A model generated the notes under the pieces. That model was given only the letters and a program-made list of their open reading frames with translations, did not search any database and had not been told where the DNA came from. Of a DNA stretch of 64,000 nt, positions 19,539 through 30,702 are shown piece after piece. Position numbers and translations under genes: made by a program. The stretch is from the NCBI GenBank assembly GCA_001936135.1, contig CP012819.1, positions 806,001 through 870,000 on the forward strand, given 5' to 3'. Source of the stretch: Saccharomycopsis fibuligera x Saccharomycopsis cf. fibuligera (Eukaryota > Ascomycota > Saccharomycetes > Ascoideales > Saccharomycopsidaceae). Each line of letters opens with the position of its first letter. Within the stretch, counting starts at the first letter, position 1.

Positions 19539-20909
19539 TGTCAATAACAGAACTAGAAATGTTATTAAGACGATGGCGATAGCTCTTTTTTTTAGTTTGA
19601 ACACTTTTGCGGTAGCTGTTTTTTAGTGGAATAAGCTGCGATGGCGAGTGCTTGTTTCTTGCGATGCTTGTTTGTAGATGCTTGTGTGCACAGTGTTCTC
19701 AGTATTTTTGTTGATGTTGTGTTTTTGATTTTTCTTTGAGGATTAAAGTTTGTCTGAGGAAGCTAAAAGCACGCTTGAGGGGAAGAAAATTGGTTTTGTA
19801 GAGATACACACGCAACAGTTATAAAAAAAAACAAGTTTGTGATTCGGCGCTTTCAAGTCTATGGTGTAAACTTGCCGGAATAAGAGCAGTAGCGGGAAAC
19901 AGAGGATGGAGGTTAAGAGTATGTTGCGAAGTGTTAGTCAGTGATAGCTGTGATACAATTGCCGCACCAGGAGGAAAAGAAGTAACGAAGAACGAGGGAT
20001 TAAACAAAACACAGAAAAACTTTTACTGGAAAAACAAGAAATAAAAAATAAAATAAAATAAAAACGGTGATCCACCCACGCATCCGCTCATGCACAACAC
20101 CGCTTGATTCTTCCACCGCTGCGCTAGCGGAACTCTATGATATCACCTCCCGTTAGCGCCAGCGCCAGTCTTTGGCGGTCCTCTGCATCATTATGCATCC
20201 TACTGCATTGATGCAGCAGGCCCACGCCTTACGGCATTTGCCGCTGACCGGAACTCGCCCCAATTGGTGTTCAGCAGCAGCTGAATACGAAACATGTTAC
20301 AGGGACGCACTCTCCGTCCCCGGCGTCCCCCGTCCGCAGCTGTGACTAGACTGTTATGAACCACGGTACACCACGGTACACCACGGTACGCCACGGTACA
20401 CCACGGTACACTACGGTACACTACGGTGCACTACGGTATACCAGGGTACGGCCAACCGCACTGTTCACTACCACACCGCCTACGGTACTCAATATTATTG
20501 TTGATGAGCGTTCGACTGATAGTGCTGGCGTTGGTCTCTGTCGCACGTAGGGAAATTCCCTAACATCAAAAGACGCCCTACGGTGCTTCTGTAATTTCTG
20601 CAATTGAGCGATGCTGAGTACAGTAAGGGAGCATCCGCTGCTATTTATGGTCTGAAACGGGCTGCAATTGCAAGATTGCAACGCGCAAAGCGTGGCAGCT
20701 CTGTGGGATGAATATCTCACTGTACTGAAAATCACTTACACCTTTGTTAATGACAGTGACAAAACAACACTGTGGCCTGTTTATTGTGCTTGCTGATTCG
20801 CACACACTTTATTTGCGCATTTAGTTGCAACATACAATACATCATCACACTTTTCCGCTCTACACATGCCAATCAGTATTGGGACCTTGTTGCTATCCGC
20901 ACAGCTTGC
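19539..20909. other. Intergenic, ACF2 promoter to AHP1 3' end
   Basis: About 1.4 kb. The 200 bases before the ACF2 frame contain no ATG on the coding strand. Farther right is the 10-bp minisatellite (20361-20450) and scattered TACGGT words. No gene is evident. Confidence 0.55.
20361..20450 (+). repeat. 10-bp minisatellite, nine units of CCACGGTACA
   Basis: Nine head-to-tail 10-bp units run from 20361 to 20450. The first five are CCACGGTACA with one G change; later units drift to CTACGGTACA, CTACGGTGCA, CTACGGTATA and CCAGGGTACG. The GGTACA-CCACGG spacing of one helical turn per unit places each GTAC on the same DNA face. It lies about 820 bases upstream of the ACF2 ATG. Confidence 0.95.
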
Positions 20910-21458
20910 TCACAACTTGGCAAGTACCGCCGGTGCCCCCGAGACCGATACCCCCGGCTTAGGCTCCTGTGCCGCGTACCGCACTATTCCATCCACAACC
21001 ACCACCGCGTACCGCAGGGTACGGAGCCCCATCCCCATCTTTGAAGCATCTTGGACATACCCTATCGCTTTGGAAAACTCAGTGTTGCTGTCACTGGCAA
21101 ATATCACTTGGAACTTTGGCAGAATATCTTTTTTCCATTTACCGTCTAGCGACCTTTTCCATTGATGCAACACAAACGCATCATTGTTGGAAACCACAAG
21201 GATCGTATCCACTGCTTTTGACTTGAATCGCTGCAAATTGGCCAACACTTCGGGGATGTGCACTTCTGAGCAAGTTGGAGAGAAGGCTGCAGGAACCGCG
21301 ATTATCACAATACGTTTACCCAGAAGAAAGTCTTGATTGAGTGTAAGTGTCTTGGGGAGTTTACAGCTGGCATCTTCCCCTTCTGTTTTGCTTTCATCAA
21401 TGTAGCGGAATGTGAATCCTGTAGGCAATGGAGAGCCAATTTTGAGCTGTTGCGACAT
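20910..21458 (-). CDS. AHP1: Peroxiredoxin of the AHP1/PRX5 family
   Basis: This 182-residue thiol peroxidase reduces hydroperoxides using electrons from thioredoxin. The peroxidatic cysteine lies in VPAAFSPTCSEVHIPE, the family's PGAFTPTCS-type motif, preceded by the strand GKRIVIIAVP. Later conserved parts are TILVVSNNDAFVLHQWKRSL and LRYAVVVVDGIVRYAAQEP, matching yeast Ahp1 (RYALVIDNG-VVYAAKE). The open frame starts at TTG 21470; the first ATG at 21456-21458 gives MSQQLKIG and is chosen. The gene sits downstream of URA3 on the same strand with a 321-base gap. A TGAGTCA element at 21484-21490 lies 26 bases before the ATG and could bind an AP-1-like or Gcn4-type factor, or simply be in the leader. 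Candida species carry several AHP1-like genes, so this may be a paralogue. Confidence 0.85.
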   Translation of the reverse strand: MSQQLKIGSPLPTGFTFRYIDESKTEGEDASCKLPKTLTLNQDFLLGKRIVIIAVPAAFSPTCSEVHIPEVLANLQRFKSKAVDTILVVSNNDAFVLHQWKRSLDGKWKKDILPKFQVIFASDSNTEFSKAIGYVQDASKMGMGLRTLRYAVVVVDGIVRYAAQEPKPGVSVSGAPAVLAKL

Positions 21459-21779
21459 GGTACTGAGCAAATCGTCGAACTAATGAGTCACTAATGAACG
21501 AGTAGTGGCAAACCTCCAAACTATAGAAAATGTGCGCCCAATTTTAATCACGACAGTAACAACAACTTTTATATCAATTTGTTACATCCAGTCCAAGTTA
21601 AAGATACAGGGGAAGAGATCAACGTCAAACAAACGGCTATTTTATTTGTCCATCTACTACTCATTTTTTCTTACATCGCCGGCATGCCGGTATTCATTTT
21701 TTTTGCTAACAATCTGGATTTTCAATCACCGGTATTCCGCAAGCACCATCGTAATCGTGACCGTAGCCGCCTCCAGCGC

Positions 21780-22577
21780 TCAGGACAACCGCGCCAAGTA
21801 GGCTTCCCATCCGGCCTTACGGTAACGAAGACCCTCGGCAACTGGATCTCTACCAGCACCAATAAGTCCACGGCCCACAATAATAATGTCGCTGCCTGCT
21901 CCCGTCACCACCTCGGAAACAGTACGGTACTGCTGGCCAAGGGCATCGCCCTTGTCGTCCAAACCGACACCAGGAGTCATCACCACCCAATCTTCATCAT
22001 CGTCTTTGGCTTGAATTTTTCTCTGGGCAATGAATCCAACAACGAATTCTTTATCGCTTCTAGCAATGTCAATTGTCTTTTCAGTGTATTCTCCCGTGGC
22101 TATTGACCCTTTGGATGACAATTCAGCCAACATGAGAAGCCCTCTGGGTTCTTGGGTAGTTTCCTGGGCAGCTTGTTTCAACCCAGCAACAATCCCTTTG
22201 CCCGGGACACCGTGAGCGTTGGAAATGTCTGCCCATGAACTAATCTTATAGATCCCAGCAGAATACTGTAACTTGACGGTGTTACCAATATCTGCAAATT
22301 TGCGGTCCTCGAAAATCAAAAAGTTGAACTTTTTTTTGAGTTCCAATAATGGCACAATGGTTTTCTCGTAACTGAAATCATCTAAGATGTCAATATGAGT
22401 TTTGACCACACAAATGTACGGACCCAATTTTTCGATCAAATCAAGAAATTGGGCAGTACTGCGCACATCCACAGAAGCACATAAGTTAGTTTTCTTTTCC
22501 TCGATAATGGTGAACAACTTCTTCACCAATGGTGACTTCGTCTTTTGGGCTCTTTCAAAGTATGTTAAATTAGCCAT
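21780..22577 (-). CDS. URA3: Orotidine 5'-phosphate decarboxylase
   Basis: This 265-residue TIM-barrel enzyme catalyses the last step of de novo UMP synthesis. The active-site motif is [16 protein letters not shown], with the catalytic Lys flanked by Asp residues (DRKFAD), and the substrate-binding KTHIDIL lies earlier. Other conserved blocks are [44 protein letters not shown] and DIIIVGRGL. Length equals that of other yeast Ura3 proteins, and the ATG at 22575-22577 gives the usual MA--TY-ERA start. It is divergent from TIM9 with a 357-base shared promoter. Confidence 0.98.
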   Translation of the reverse strand: MANLTYFERAQKTKSPLVKKLFTIIEEKKTNLCASVDVRSTAQFLDLIEKLGPYICVVKTHIDILDDFSYEKTIVPLLELKKKFNFLIFEDRKFADIGNTVKLQYSAGIYKISSWADISNAHGVPGKGIVAGLKQAAQETTQEPRGLLMLAELSSKGSIATGEYTEKTIDIARSDKEFVVGFIAQRKIQAKDDDEDWVVMTPGVGLDDKGDALGQQYRTVSEVVTGAGSDIIIVGRGLIGAGRDPVAEGLRYRKAGWEAYLARLS

Positions 22578-22625
22578 TTTATTGGTTGGTTGATGAAAAT
22601 TTGCTGGCTTTAGTCTCTATCTTTA

Positions 22626-22632
22626 TGACTCA
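22626..22632. promoter_or_regulatory. TGACTCA element upstream of URA3 (possible Gcn4 site)
   Basis: The heptamer in TATGACTCACT lies about 50 bases before the URA3 ATG. It matches the Gcn4/AP-1 core. Binding is not shown, and at this distance it may be within the transcribed leader. Confidence 0.35.
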
Positions 22633-22934
22633 CTCCTTCTTTGATAAGATTCTTCTCTATGAATTAAAACGTTTTTTTTGTTGTTTCTATAATGCCTACC
22701 TCCCCCCAGAGATTACGTAATTTATTTACAATATTTACTATTACATAACGCATAAGTAATATTCCGACCGTTTTCTTTGGTTTTTTTCATGAAAAAAATT
22801 CATAAACCTCTCCAAGAACCAATGAGCACTATGGAACGCCCACCTTTCTTTTCAGAAGGCAAACACTACACTGCAGTTACCAAAAACGATTCAAACATAT
22901 CGACACATTAACAGAAACAAATAAATCATACATA

Positions 22935-23397
22935 ATGGATCAATTAAACTCTCGTGAACAACAAGAATTTCAAAAAGTCGTTGAACAAAAGCAAATGAAG
23001 GATTTCATGCGTGTAAGTAGCTATTTTTTCGGTCCGCCTTTTGATTGCTTCGCAGATATTATATTGGAAGCGCACAAACTATACTAAGCAATGTGAAATT
23101 TGAATCCTAAACTGCGTTTAAAAACTCAGTGTTGCTTTTGTTTTAATAAGTAAAATGACGTCTTATTTTATGCTTACATTTTTCGAATATCAATACTAAC
23201 GCTCGCTATAGTTGTACTCCGACTTGGTTCAAAGATGTTTCAATGACTGTGTCAACGACTTCACCACCAAGAACTTGACTTCCAGAGAAGATGGGTGTGT
23301 TTTGAAATGTACCGAAAAATTCTTGAAGCACAGTGAAAGAGTTGGTGCTAGATTCCAAGAACAGAACGAATTGTTGATGAAAAACTTTAGAGGTTAA
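22935..23397 (+). CDS. TIM9: Small TIM chaperone Tim9, with one intron
   Basis: The exons are 22935-23012 and 23212-23397, giving 87 residues. Tim9 forms a hexamer with Tim10 in the mitochondrial intermembrane space and escorts carrier and beta-barrel proteins to TIM22 or SAM. Exon 1 encodes [20 protein letters not shown] and then MKDFMR; the donor is GTAAGT at 23013, the branch TACTAAC at 23194-23200 and the acceptor AG at 23210-23211 (intron 199 nt). Exon 2 contains the twin CX3C motifs (CFNDC and CVLKC) and [17 protein letters not shown], nearly identical to yeast Tim9. Phase is 0 at the junction. The intron is not present in S. cerevisiae TIM9. The gene is divergent from URA3. Confidence 0.97.
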
Positions 23398-24207
23398 GAG
23401 AATACGAGAAGACTATAATTATGTTCTATTCATTATTTTTCTTTTTTCTCTTCAACTTATTTTTTGGTTTGTTATTTTTCATCTGCTGTATTTTAGTTCA
23501 CGCTTTGGTTTTTTAATTCAATTTATTCATTTACTGTTCTTGTAATTGGTTACATTAAGGCAAATGTTGCAAATGCGAGCACAAATGGCCAACCAGTTTG
23601 GGGCTGTTCTTGCAAATGTGCAGGATTGGTGCAAGTGAAGTTGATGTTGCCAAGTATTTAGATTATAAATCCCTGATTCGATTTGAACGAAAACGAGAGA
23701 GAAAAAAATTTAAAGTGACTTAAATTGAATTAAAAAAAAAGAAAAAAAAAAAAAAAGATAAAATTGTACATATTATGTTCATGCCTAGTTTTTCCACTTT
23801 TCGGAAACAATTACATGTTTCATGTTTAATAAAAATTTGGTTGATGTTTGAAATGTAGGTTGCATTCTCCTCTATTGATGAGGCCTAGTGAACATTTCAA
23901 GAGGGTACTTTAAATGTATCAGCATGTTCAAAAATTTGTTTGACTTGGTGGCTTTAAGTATGTGCAATTTGCAGCAAAGCTCAAGAAGCGCAATTTACAA
24001 AACCCAAAACATTACAATATAACGATGACAGTAAATTTTAACAAAATGTGACTAATTCATAAATTCCAAAGAAAAAAAAATGTAGAGAATAGAAAATAAT
24101 GAAGTAGGAAGGAAAAAAAGAGTGTCAAAGTCAAATGACAGGAGCATTATACAAACTAATCAATCGAATCTTTTCAATGTTATTTTTTAATAAATTTACT
24201 TCCTTTC
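23398..24207. other. Intergenic, convergent TIM9 and eIF3m
   Basis: About 810 bases of A/T-rich 3' regions with an interrupted A-rich run near 23730-23757. No gene or RNA is visible. Confidence 0.6.
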
Positions 24208-25620
24208 TCAATTGTGATGCAATTTCTTCTTTTGTTGTTCAATAATATCAGTGGCTTCACTCAAACTTTTCTTCCAGTTTCTTAAATTATTCAAAATAAA
24301 TTTCCATTCTTTATTACCCAATTTGTTTTCACTAGCACCCGTACTGTTAGATTTTTCATCACCAAGAACAATAACCAAGTTAATCTTGTAAATGGCAAAA
24401 ATTTGCTTAAGTTGATCTATTTTACCTTGGAAAATGTTCAATTTTACCGCATTGATTAGCACGGATTCAATCTTGACCAAATCATTATTGTGTCCCAATT
24501 CATCGGATATTTGCTTGTAAGTTATGACTGGACCAATGTTGGTAGTGGTTTTTGTAGAATTCTTAGCTTCATCATTTTCCTCAACCACTGATTCGTAATC
24601 AGAAGATTCAGCAGCTCTAAGGGCCAAGTTGGCCACAACCAAAAATTCCTTTTTAGTGATCAAAGTGCTAACTACAACATCAAGTTCTTTCTCAATAGCA
24701 GCTTTGTTAGCAAGAGCAAATTCATTGAATTGCTGCAAGTTATTTTTAGATAAAGTGTACAAACTTAACAATTCGTACAAAATGGAGTGTTTGGCCTTTA
24801 ATTCACTCAAGTTGAATTTATACAAGTAAGACAAATCAATTTCCTTATTGTTTCTCAAAGCTTTAATAGCCAAGTTGTTGATGGCTTCACTGTTATTTTC
24901 AGTGTTGTATTTGAGTAAAACGGATTTCAAAACAATTAATGCCTCATTTGGATAATTCAATTCAACCAAGTTGGACAACTCGCTGGTAAATGCAATGATA
25001 TCAGCAACTGGCACCTTGGCATCAGCCAAGTATTTTTCAAAAATAAACATTTGCCCATCAACAGTAGATTTTTTCAAGAGTGGTTTCAACAAGTAGGCGT
25101 TTTCTTCTAAAGATTGTTTATCCAATTTACTAAAAGATTTCAAAATAGTAACCAATATTTGGTATCTCAAACTGGATTGTTGGTTGATCAAGTTAAAAAA
25201 AACAGTCAATATACTCAAAATTGTGGTGAATTTGATTGACTGCCTATCATTGAATGCTGGGTTTTGCACTGGAGAAATCTCGTATAAGGAGTTCAATAAG
25301 CTGGAAAATCTTTCAGTGAACTTTTGTTGTGAGGCAACGACATCTTCGTCTCCATTCACAAAAAGTGGTTCAGCTATAAGATAAAACACCAAGTTCAAAG
25401 TTGGCTCGAGTTCCTTATCTGGCAAACTTTTCAATAATATAACAGAATCAAGAACTTCGTTGTAGAGTGCATCGTTCAATTCACTAGATAATTCGTTCAA
25501 CTTCGCAGAAAATTCGTTATTTTTATTGACGGAGTCGATGATTGATGCATAGTTACTAGCAGACTCTTGGACGTCGCTGTCGACGACTATAAATGGCTTG
25601 ACAAGGGCAGTGGTGCTCAT
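24208..25620 (-). CDS. Translation initiation factor eIF3 subunit m (PCI domain)
   Basis: This predicts 470 residues. The C-terminal third carries the PCI/winged-helix pattern of eIF3m: ITYKQISDELGHNNDLVKIESVLINAVKLNIFQGKIDQLKQIFAIYKINLVIV, then a final helix NKEWKFILNNLRNWKKSLSEATDII, resembling the human eIF3m ending W--L-DTLNAWK-NL. The N-terminal two thirds are helical and rich in Leu and Asn, as in helical-repeat PCI proteins. eIF3m belongs to the eIF3 octamer core; S. cerevisiae lacks a clear orthologue, while Candida species and fission yeast have one. A COP9/proteasome-lid PCI paralogue is the main alternative. The ATG is 25618-25620. A 69-base gap separates it from the small membrane-protein gene on the same strand. 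Confidence 0.7.
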   Translation of the reverse strand: MSTTALVKPFIVVDSDVQESASNYASIIDSVNKNNEFSAKLNELSSELNDALYNEVLDSVILLKSLPDKELEPTLNLVFYLIAEPLFVNGDEDVVASQQKFTERFSSLLNSLYEISPVQNPAFNDRQSIKFTTILSILTVFFNLINQQSSLRYQILVTILKSFSKLDKQSLEENAYLLKPLLKKSTVDGQMFIFEKYLADAKVPVADIIAFTSELSNLVELNYPNEALIVLKSVLLKYNTENNSEAINNLAIKALRNNKEIDLSYLYKFNLSELKAKHSILYELLSLYTLSKNNLQQFNEFALANKAAIEKELDVVVSTLITKKEFLVVANLALRAAESSDYESVVEENDEAKNSTKTTTNIGPVITYKQISDELGHNNDLVKIESVLINAVKLNIFQGKIDQLKQIFAIYKINLVIVLGDEKSNSTGASENKLGNKEWKFILNNLRNWKKSLSEATDIIEQQKKKLHHN

Positions 25621-25689
25621 GTTTGTGTTGATATTTTCTGTCTTTGTGGGAAGACAAAGCTACTGAGGGAAATGGTGACTGACAGTGAT

Positions 25690-25950
25690 CTAGTCGGTGT
25701 GTATAACTTCAAACCCTTGGTTTGCCAACCAATTTTTTGATTTGTTGGTACCGTTTTCCCAGTTTCTCACTAGCGCTACACCACTCCCACAGAAGAACAA
25801 AAAAAAAATTTTCAGAACTATGGACGGGTAATAATTTTGTGAAATCCCAACACCGGTGGTACAATCGACATTATTGATTTTTGTTGTTGCAACAGTGATG
25901 AACATGAAGAGTAATGATGATAACACACTTAGAATAGTCTGTTGTGACAT
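25690..25950 (-). CDS. Small predicted membrane protein, unknown
   Basis: This 86-residue frame starts with ATG and MSQQTILSVLSSLLFMFITV, which looks like a signal anchor or signal peptide. A second hydrophobic segment, IVLKIFFLFFCGSGVALV (about residues 44-61), follows, and the tail RNWENGTNKSKNWLANQGFEVIHTD is polar with an N-G-T sequon. I do not recognise it. It is divergent from VAR1 with an 81-base gap between ATGs, and its stop lies 69 bases upstream of the eIF3m start. Two hydrophobic segments and tight spacing between two real genes argue that it is genuine, but conservation is needed. Confidence 0.5.
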   Translation of the reverse strand: MSQQTILSVLSSLLFMFITVATTKINNVDCTTGVGISQNYYPSIVLKIFFLFFCGSGVALVRNWENGTNKSKNWLANQGFEVIHTD

Positions 25951-26031
25951 CTAGACAAAACTAAGTGAAGGATTGTCTAACGTCTGTGCCTCTCAAGACC
26001 TAAGATAATAAACAAAAACACATACCTAAAA

Positions 26032-27213
26032 ATGAGCAGGCTTGTGACGCAAAATGCAGTCAAGCAGACTCTTCTCTTGAACAACTTGCTTAAGACTCAA
26101 GCACCAAAAGAATTGGGATTGCAATACAAACAACAAATCTTAAAGAACATGTTGTTGAAAATTAATAAACTCAAGGACGTCCAAAGTAAAAGAAACCCAT
26201 TTGCCTCCGAAATTAAAAGACAAACTATCAACAAAGGTAGTGATTTGCAATCTGCTAATGACTTGGCCATGTTCAATCATCAAATTTTCAAGTTCAATAA
26301 AGCTTTGGAAACTAATACTGTGGTTTTGGATCGTCAGGTCTCAGGCTTACTTGAAAAATACTTGACCGTTAGTCTTTCATTGAAATCAAAGACTAAAGGT
26401 AAACAGGGTCATATTGCTGGAATTACTGATAAAAACACTATCAATCCAATATATATTAGTAGTCCAGTTTTCAAACATAGCACTTCAAAAGTGGAAATTT
26501 CCTTTTTTTATTACCACAACACCAGTTACAAGAATGGCAACAAGTACTACAATGATTCTGCCAAATATTACGTGCCTGTCATAAATAAATTGATGGCATC
26601 CATGAGTGACAACACCAACTACAACAGCTTAGCCTTCATTTTAGAACAATACTACAATAAGAAAGTTGTCTTCAAACCAAAGAAATTGAAATACATTTAC
26701 AACAATAACGAAATCTTCACCCAATATGTTAGCAAGCAAATTAAAAATGATGCAAGGTTTGCTTCAAGATTAGCTAGAATCTTACAAAAAATTATGCCAC
26801 AAATCTCTGATGAAACTGCCGCTATTAAATATAACCTTCGTTTGATCAATATGACTGAATCAAAGGTTAATAGAATCGTTGCTGAGCATAGAAATAGTTT
26901 GGGTAACTTGGACATTACCAAATTGTATAAAGACACTAAATTCCAAGAAACCGCCAAGACTTTGTTAATGTTCAAGTATCTTCTCGGGGCACAAATTACT
27001 TTCAAGGGTAGATCTATGAGAAAGGCCGCTATTGCTAGATCTCAAAAATCTAAGGTCTTTAGAGGCACTTTCCGTAATAAGGTGTATTACTATAATGTGT
27101 TGAGCAACCAATACAAGTTGAACCAGCACAAGAGTAATATCAGTGCTCACCAAAGTGACAAGGTTACCAAGTATGGTAAGTTCAACATTGCTATCAAATC
27201 CAATTATCTTTAG
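26032..27213 (+). CDS. VAR1: Nuclear-encoded mitochondrial small-subunit ribosomal protein Var1/uS3m
   Basis: This predicts 393 residues, very rich in Asn, Lys and Tyr. In S. cerevisiae VAR1 is carried on mitochondrial DNA; here a Var1-like protein is read with the nuclear code from the chromosome. Support comes from the C-terminal block LMFKYLLGAQITFKGRSMRK followed by AAIARSQKSKVFRGTF, which looks like the uS3m segment (G--i--KGR---R-R...) and from overall composition. The N-terminus MSRLVTQNAVKQTLLLNNLL is basic, lacks acidic residues and has Leu spaced as in a mitochondrial targeting helix. Stretches such as YYHNTSYKNGNKYYND recall the AT-rich origin of the gene. It would be imported and assemble into the 37S head. 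The ATG at 26032 is the first in frame. Family assignment is by pattern rather than by strong identity. Confidence 0.65.
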   Translation: MSRLVTQNAVKQTLLLNNLLKTQAPKELGLQYKQQILKNMLLKINKLKDVQSKRNPFASEIKRQTINKGSDLQSANDLAMFNHQIFKFNKALETNTVVLDRQVSGLLEKYLTVSLSLKSKTKGKQGHIAGITDKNTINPIYISSPVFKHSTSKVEISFFYYHNTSYKNGNKYYNDSAKYYVPVINKLMASMSDNTNYNSLAFILEQYYNKKVVFKPKKLKYIYNNNEIFTQYVSKQIKNDARFASRLARILQKIMPQISDETAAIKYNLRLINMTESKVNRIVAEHRNSLGNLDITKLYKDTKFQETAKTLLMFKYLLGAQITFKGRSMRKAAIARSQKSKVFRGTFRNKVYYYNVLSNQYKLNQHKSNISAHQSDKVTKYGKFNIAIKSNYL

Positions 27214-27757
27214 GTAGTGTAATAACTAGTTATTTATGTTTTGCTTTCTTAGTTATTATAGAATAAACAGTTTCTTGTATATATTACAGAGATGATATCG
27301 AGTTGTAAACAAGTAATTTTGGTACTTTTGAGCAACTTAAAGAATGCGAAAAACTAGCAAAAACCAGTCACTATAAATAATATAAATTCACACACAATCA
27401 TGTAATTTTGAATTAAATAAACATTCAGAAGAATGAAAGAATTTGATTAATCAGCAGGCTTTGGCAGAAACGAAAGACGAAATACGAATATAAAAGCTGC
27501 AATTGAAAATATAAAAGTATACTTAATGAACTCTAAAACCATCAAACCAAAAAATTTTTAAAGTACATTAAGAAACTTAATAATAATTATAGGAGTAAAA
27601 TAAATAAAAACAACAGTAACAAAAAAACGTGATTTAAAAAAAAAAAAAAAAAGATAATAATAAAGATATTGTAAAATAATAAAAATAGAGAACAAAAAAT
27701 AATAAAAATAAAAACGAGTCTATAATATTTACGCGCTATATACTATTCCGTATTAAA
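27214..27757. other. Intergenic, convergent VAR1 and MFG1-like gene
   Basis: About 540 bases, extremely A/T-rich, with an A run near 27636-27652. No gene is visible. Confidence 0.6.
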
Positions 27758-30428
27758 TCAACGTTTAGCTGCCTTTTTGGCTGGCTTTCCATTATAAGAC
27801 ATTCTTGGGCTTTGTGAAGCCATAGATTTTGGACTAATTGCTCCATCGTTTACGTAACTGGATCCTCTAGACAACTGTTGTTGTTGCAGTGACTGATGCT
27901 GTTGTTGTTCCTCATCAAAGCCTCTTTTTTTCGTAGGTGACCTAGCCAGTTGAACGCTCAGATTTGATAGTACTCCTCCTTGTCCTGCATCACCACCATT
28001 TCCCATAATATTAGCAGGAGTAGTAGCAGTATTAGCAGTATTAGCAGTGGGAGTATTTCCATTTTGGCTCATCATTCTAGATGCTATCATTTGCTGTTGT
28101 TGCTGGTGAAATTTTTTCATTTGTGCTTGTTGTTGCATTTTAGCCTTTTGTGGATTTTTTTGCATTAATTGTAACCGCTGTCTTTGAACTTGTTGAACAA
28201 ATGAATCTAAGGCTTTTGATGGCGATCCACATCTAATTCCTGCTTGGTATAACATCAAAGGTTGTAAAATTGACATAATGTCCATTATTTGAATTGTTCG
28301 CATAGACGATGCTTGTAATCCAAATGGGGTGATGGTTTTCAAGGATAAAAAGTTTGACGTAATTTGTTGATCCAATGGAGCACTCTTATCTATCCCATTA
28401 TTGTTACTGTTATTATTATTAGTCGATTGTACTAATGCATCCTTCTTGTCATCATTCTTACTATTATTTGAACTAGAAGCAAAATTTTGTTGACCTTTTT
28501 TGTACCTGGAATCAGAAAGACTGCTTTCAGTGGTACCACCACTGCTACTAGCTTCCGATTTAACTGCACCACAACTAGGTTTGTCTTTTTCTGAACTTTT
28601 TAGAAACCGCTCAAGGTAATTCCAATCTAAGCCTTTTGAGAAATTAAGGGTTTGAATGTCTAAGAAATCAATTTTCAAATTTTCCTCATTGACAGAAGTT
28701 AAAACATGGGACAATGTAGTAATACTAGAATTTACAAAAGTTTGGCAACTTAGCCTTGCTCTTAAGAAACACTTTATAGTAACGTGAGAGCCGTCAGAAT
28801 ATCTATGAACAATCTCACCGTTGGATTCAAGATAAATGTCCAGTAATGCCCCATTTGAAGATTGACTTAATGAATTCCGCGAAAATGAAGGCTTGATATT
28901 ATTGAAATTGAATTCAATTTTGGATAATCCGCCCTTCACTATTGCATGAAAAAATTTAGGAATCAAAGGATACGCAAATTCATAAGAATGAGATGGATTA
29001 ATTGCACGTTTGCCGCTACTTCTAATATTTGATTTTTCAGTATAACCATACTCAGAGTATTTCAAGATTGAAAAGTTAGGATTGAAATATTTTCCAATCA
29101 ATGCTTCCCAATACTGAATTGAGTTTATTGTTAGTGCTGGTGTACCTGCATTAGTGACATTGTTGTTATATGGTAACCTAGCATTTGAAATTTGCTCACA
29201 AAAATTTAGCAACCGTATTTTGGCTGATTGAGCAAAATATTTTTTAAACATCATCAAATTATCAACATTGTTTAACGCATTTTCTGTGTGGTTAGGCGCA
29301 ACCGTAGTTAAGGGATCATATAAGCCCATTGGACGCTGTTCTTTGAAAGAATTTAGCTGAGAGCCAGAAGTGTTTTTGCTACTTTGAGCAGACGCAGGAG
29401 CAGGGACAGGACTACTTTTAGCATTGCTCAACTTTCCAGACGCTCCAGTAGCATATCCAGTAGCATTTCTGGCTCCGGCTCCGGCTCCAGCTCCAGCGCT
29501 GGTAGCGGCAGTGCCGGGAGCAGCACTATCAGATTTAGCAACAGTATTAGCATTATTACTTGCCTTTATTGACCCATCATTCCCTGCTTTTCCCTTGGGC
29601 TCTTTAATTTGGGCAGGTTGATGTCTTGGGGTATTTTGTGTACTTGTAGAACGGCTGACAGATCCTGGTATACTTTGTGAAACCATCGGACTTCGAGATA
29701 CCATTGGGCTTCCTACATTAGATTTAGCGACAGGAGCAGTTGGTGGTAGGAACAGCGGACTTGAATGGGCTTGAGCTGCTTGGACAGCTTGAGCTGGTTG
29801 CAGTATCTTTGTCGAACGCTGTTGTTGTTTCTGTAACTGTTGTTGTTGCTGAAGAAGTCTTTGTGATGTCTGCTGCACAGGTTGGGGAGACTTCTTTTGA
29901 AGGTGTGGCAGCGATTGCATTTGCTGTTGGGCGCTTACAGGTCCCAAAGCATTAGGTGTAAAATGCAGAGATATTTGCTGCTGCAGTTCAGCTTGTGGAA
30001 GCAGTTCTGGTAACTGGCCAGGCTGAAGAACAGGGTGTATTTGAACACGCGATGGTAGCTGATTATTCTTTTGCTGCATGTAAAACATCAGGTTTTGCAT
30101 TTGTTGTGGATTTGGTGCACGCTGTTGCTGCCCAGTGTGTTGCATCACTTGTGGTTGTGATTGTGGTTGTGATTGTGGTTGTGATTGTGGTTGTGATTGT
30201 GGTTGTGATTGTGCTTGTGATTGTGATTGTGCTTGTGATTGTGATTGTGATTGTGATTGTGATTGTGATTGTGATTGTGATTGTGATTGTGATTGTGATT
30301 GTGATTGTGATTGCGGTACCTGACCATGAGGTTGTTTTGGTGTATGTGGCTGGACTTGAGGTTGTAATTGTTGTTGTTGCTGCTGTTGTTGTTGCTGTTG
30401 TTGCTGTTGTTGTTGTTGTTGTTGTTGC

Positions 30429-30483
<55 letters not shown>

Positions 30484-30630
30484 GCTGTTGTTGTTGTTGT
30501 AGAAGTATCTGTGCTTGCAGTTGAGCTTGAGTTTGAGGATGAGGCTGGGGCTGAGATTGATGTTGAGGTTGCACCTGAAGTTGATTTGAAGTGTGATTTT
30601 GCACCAGAGGTTGGGCTAGAGATGAGCGGC

Positions 30631-30702
<72 letters not shown>

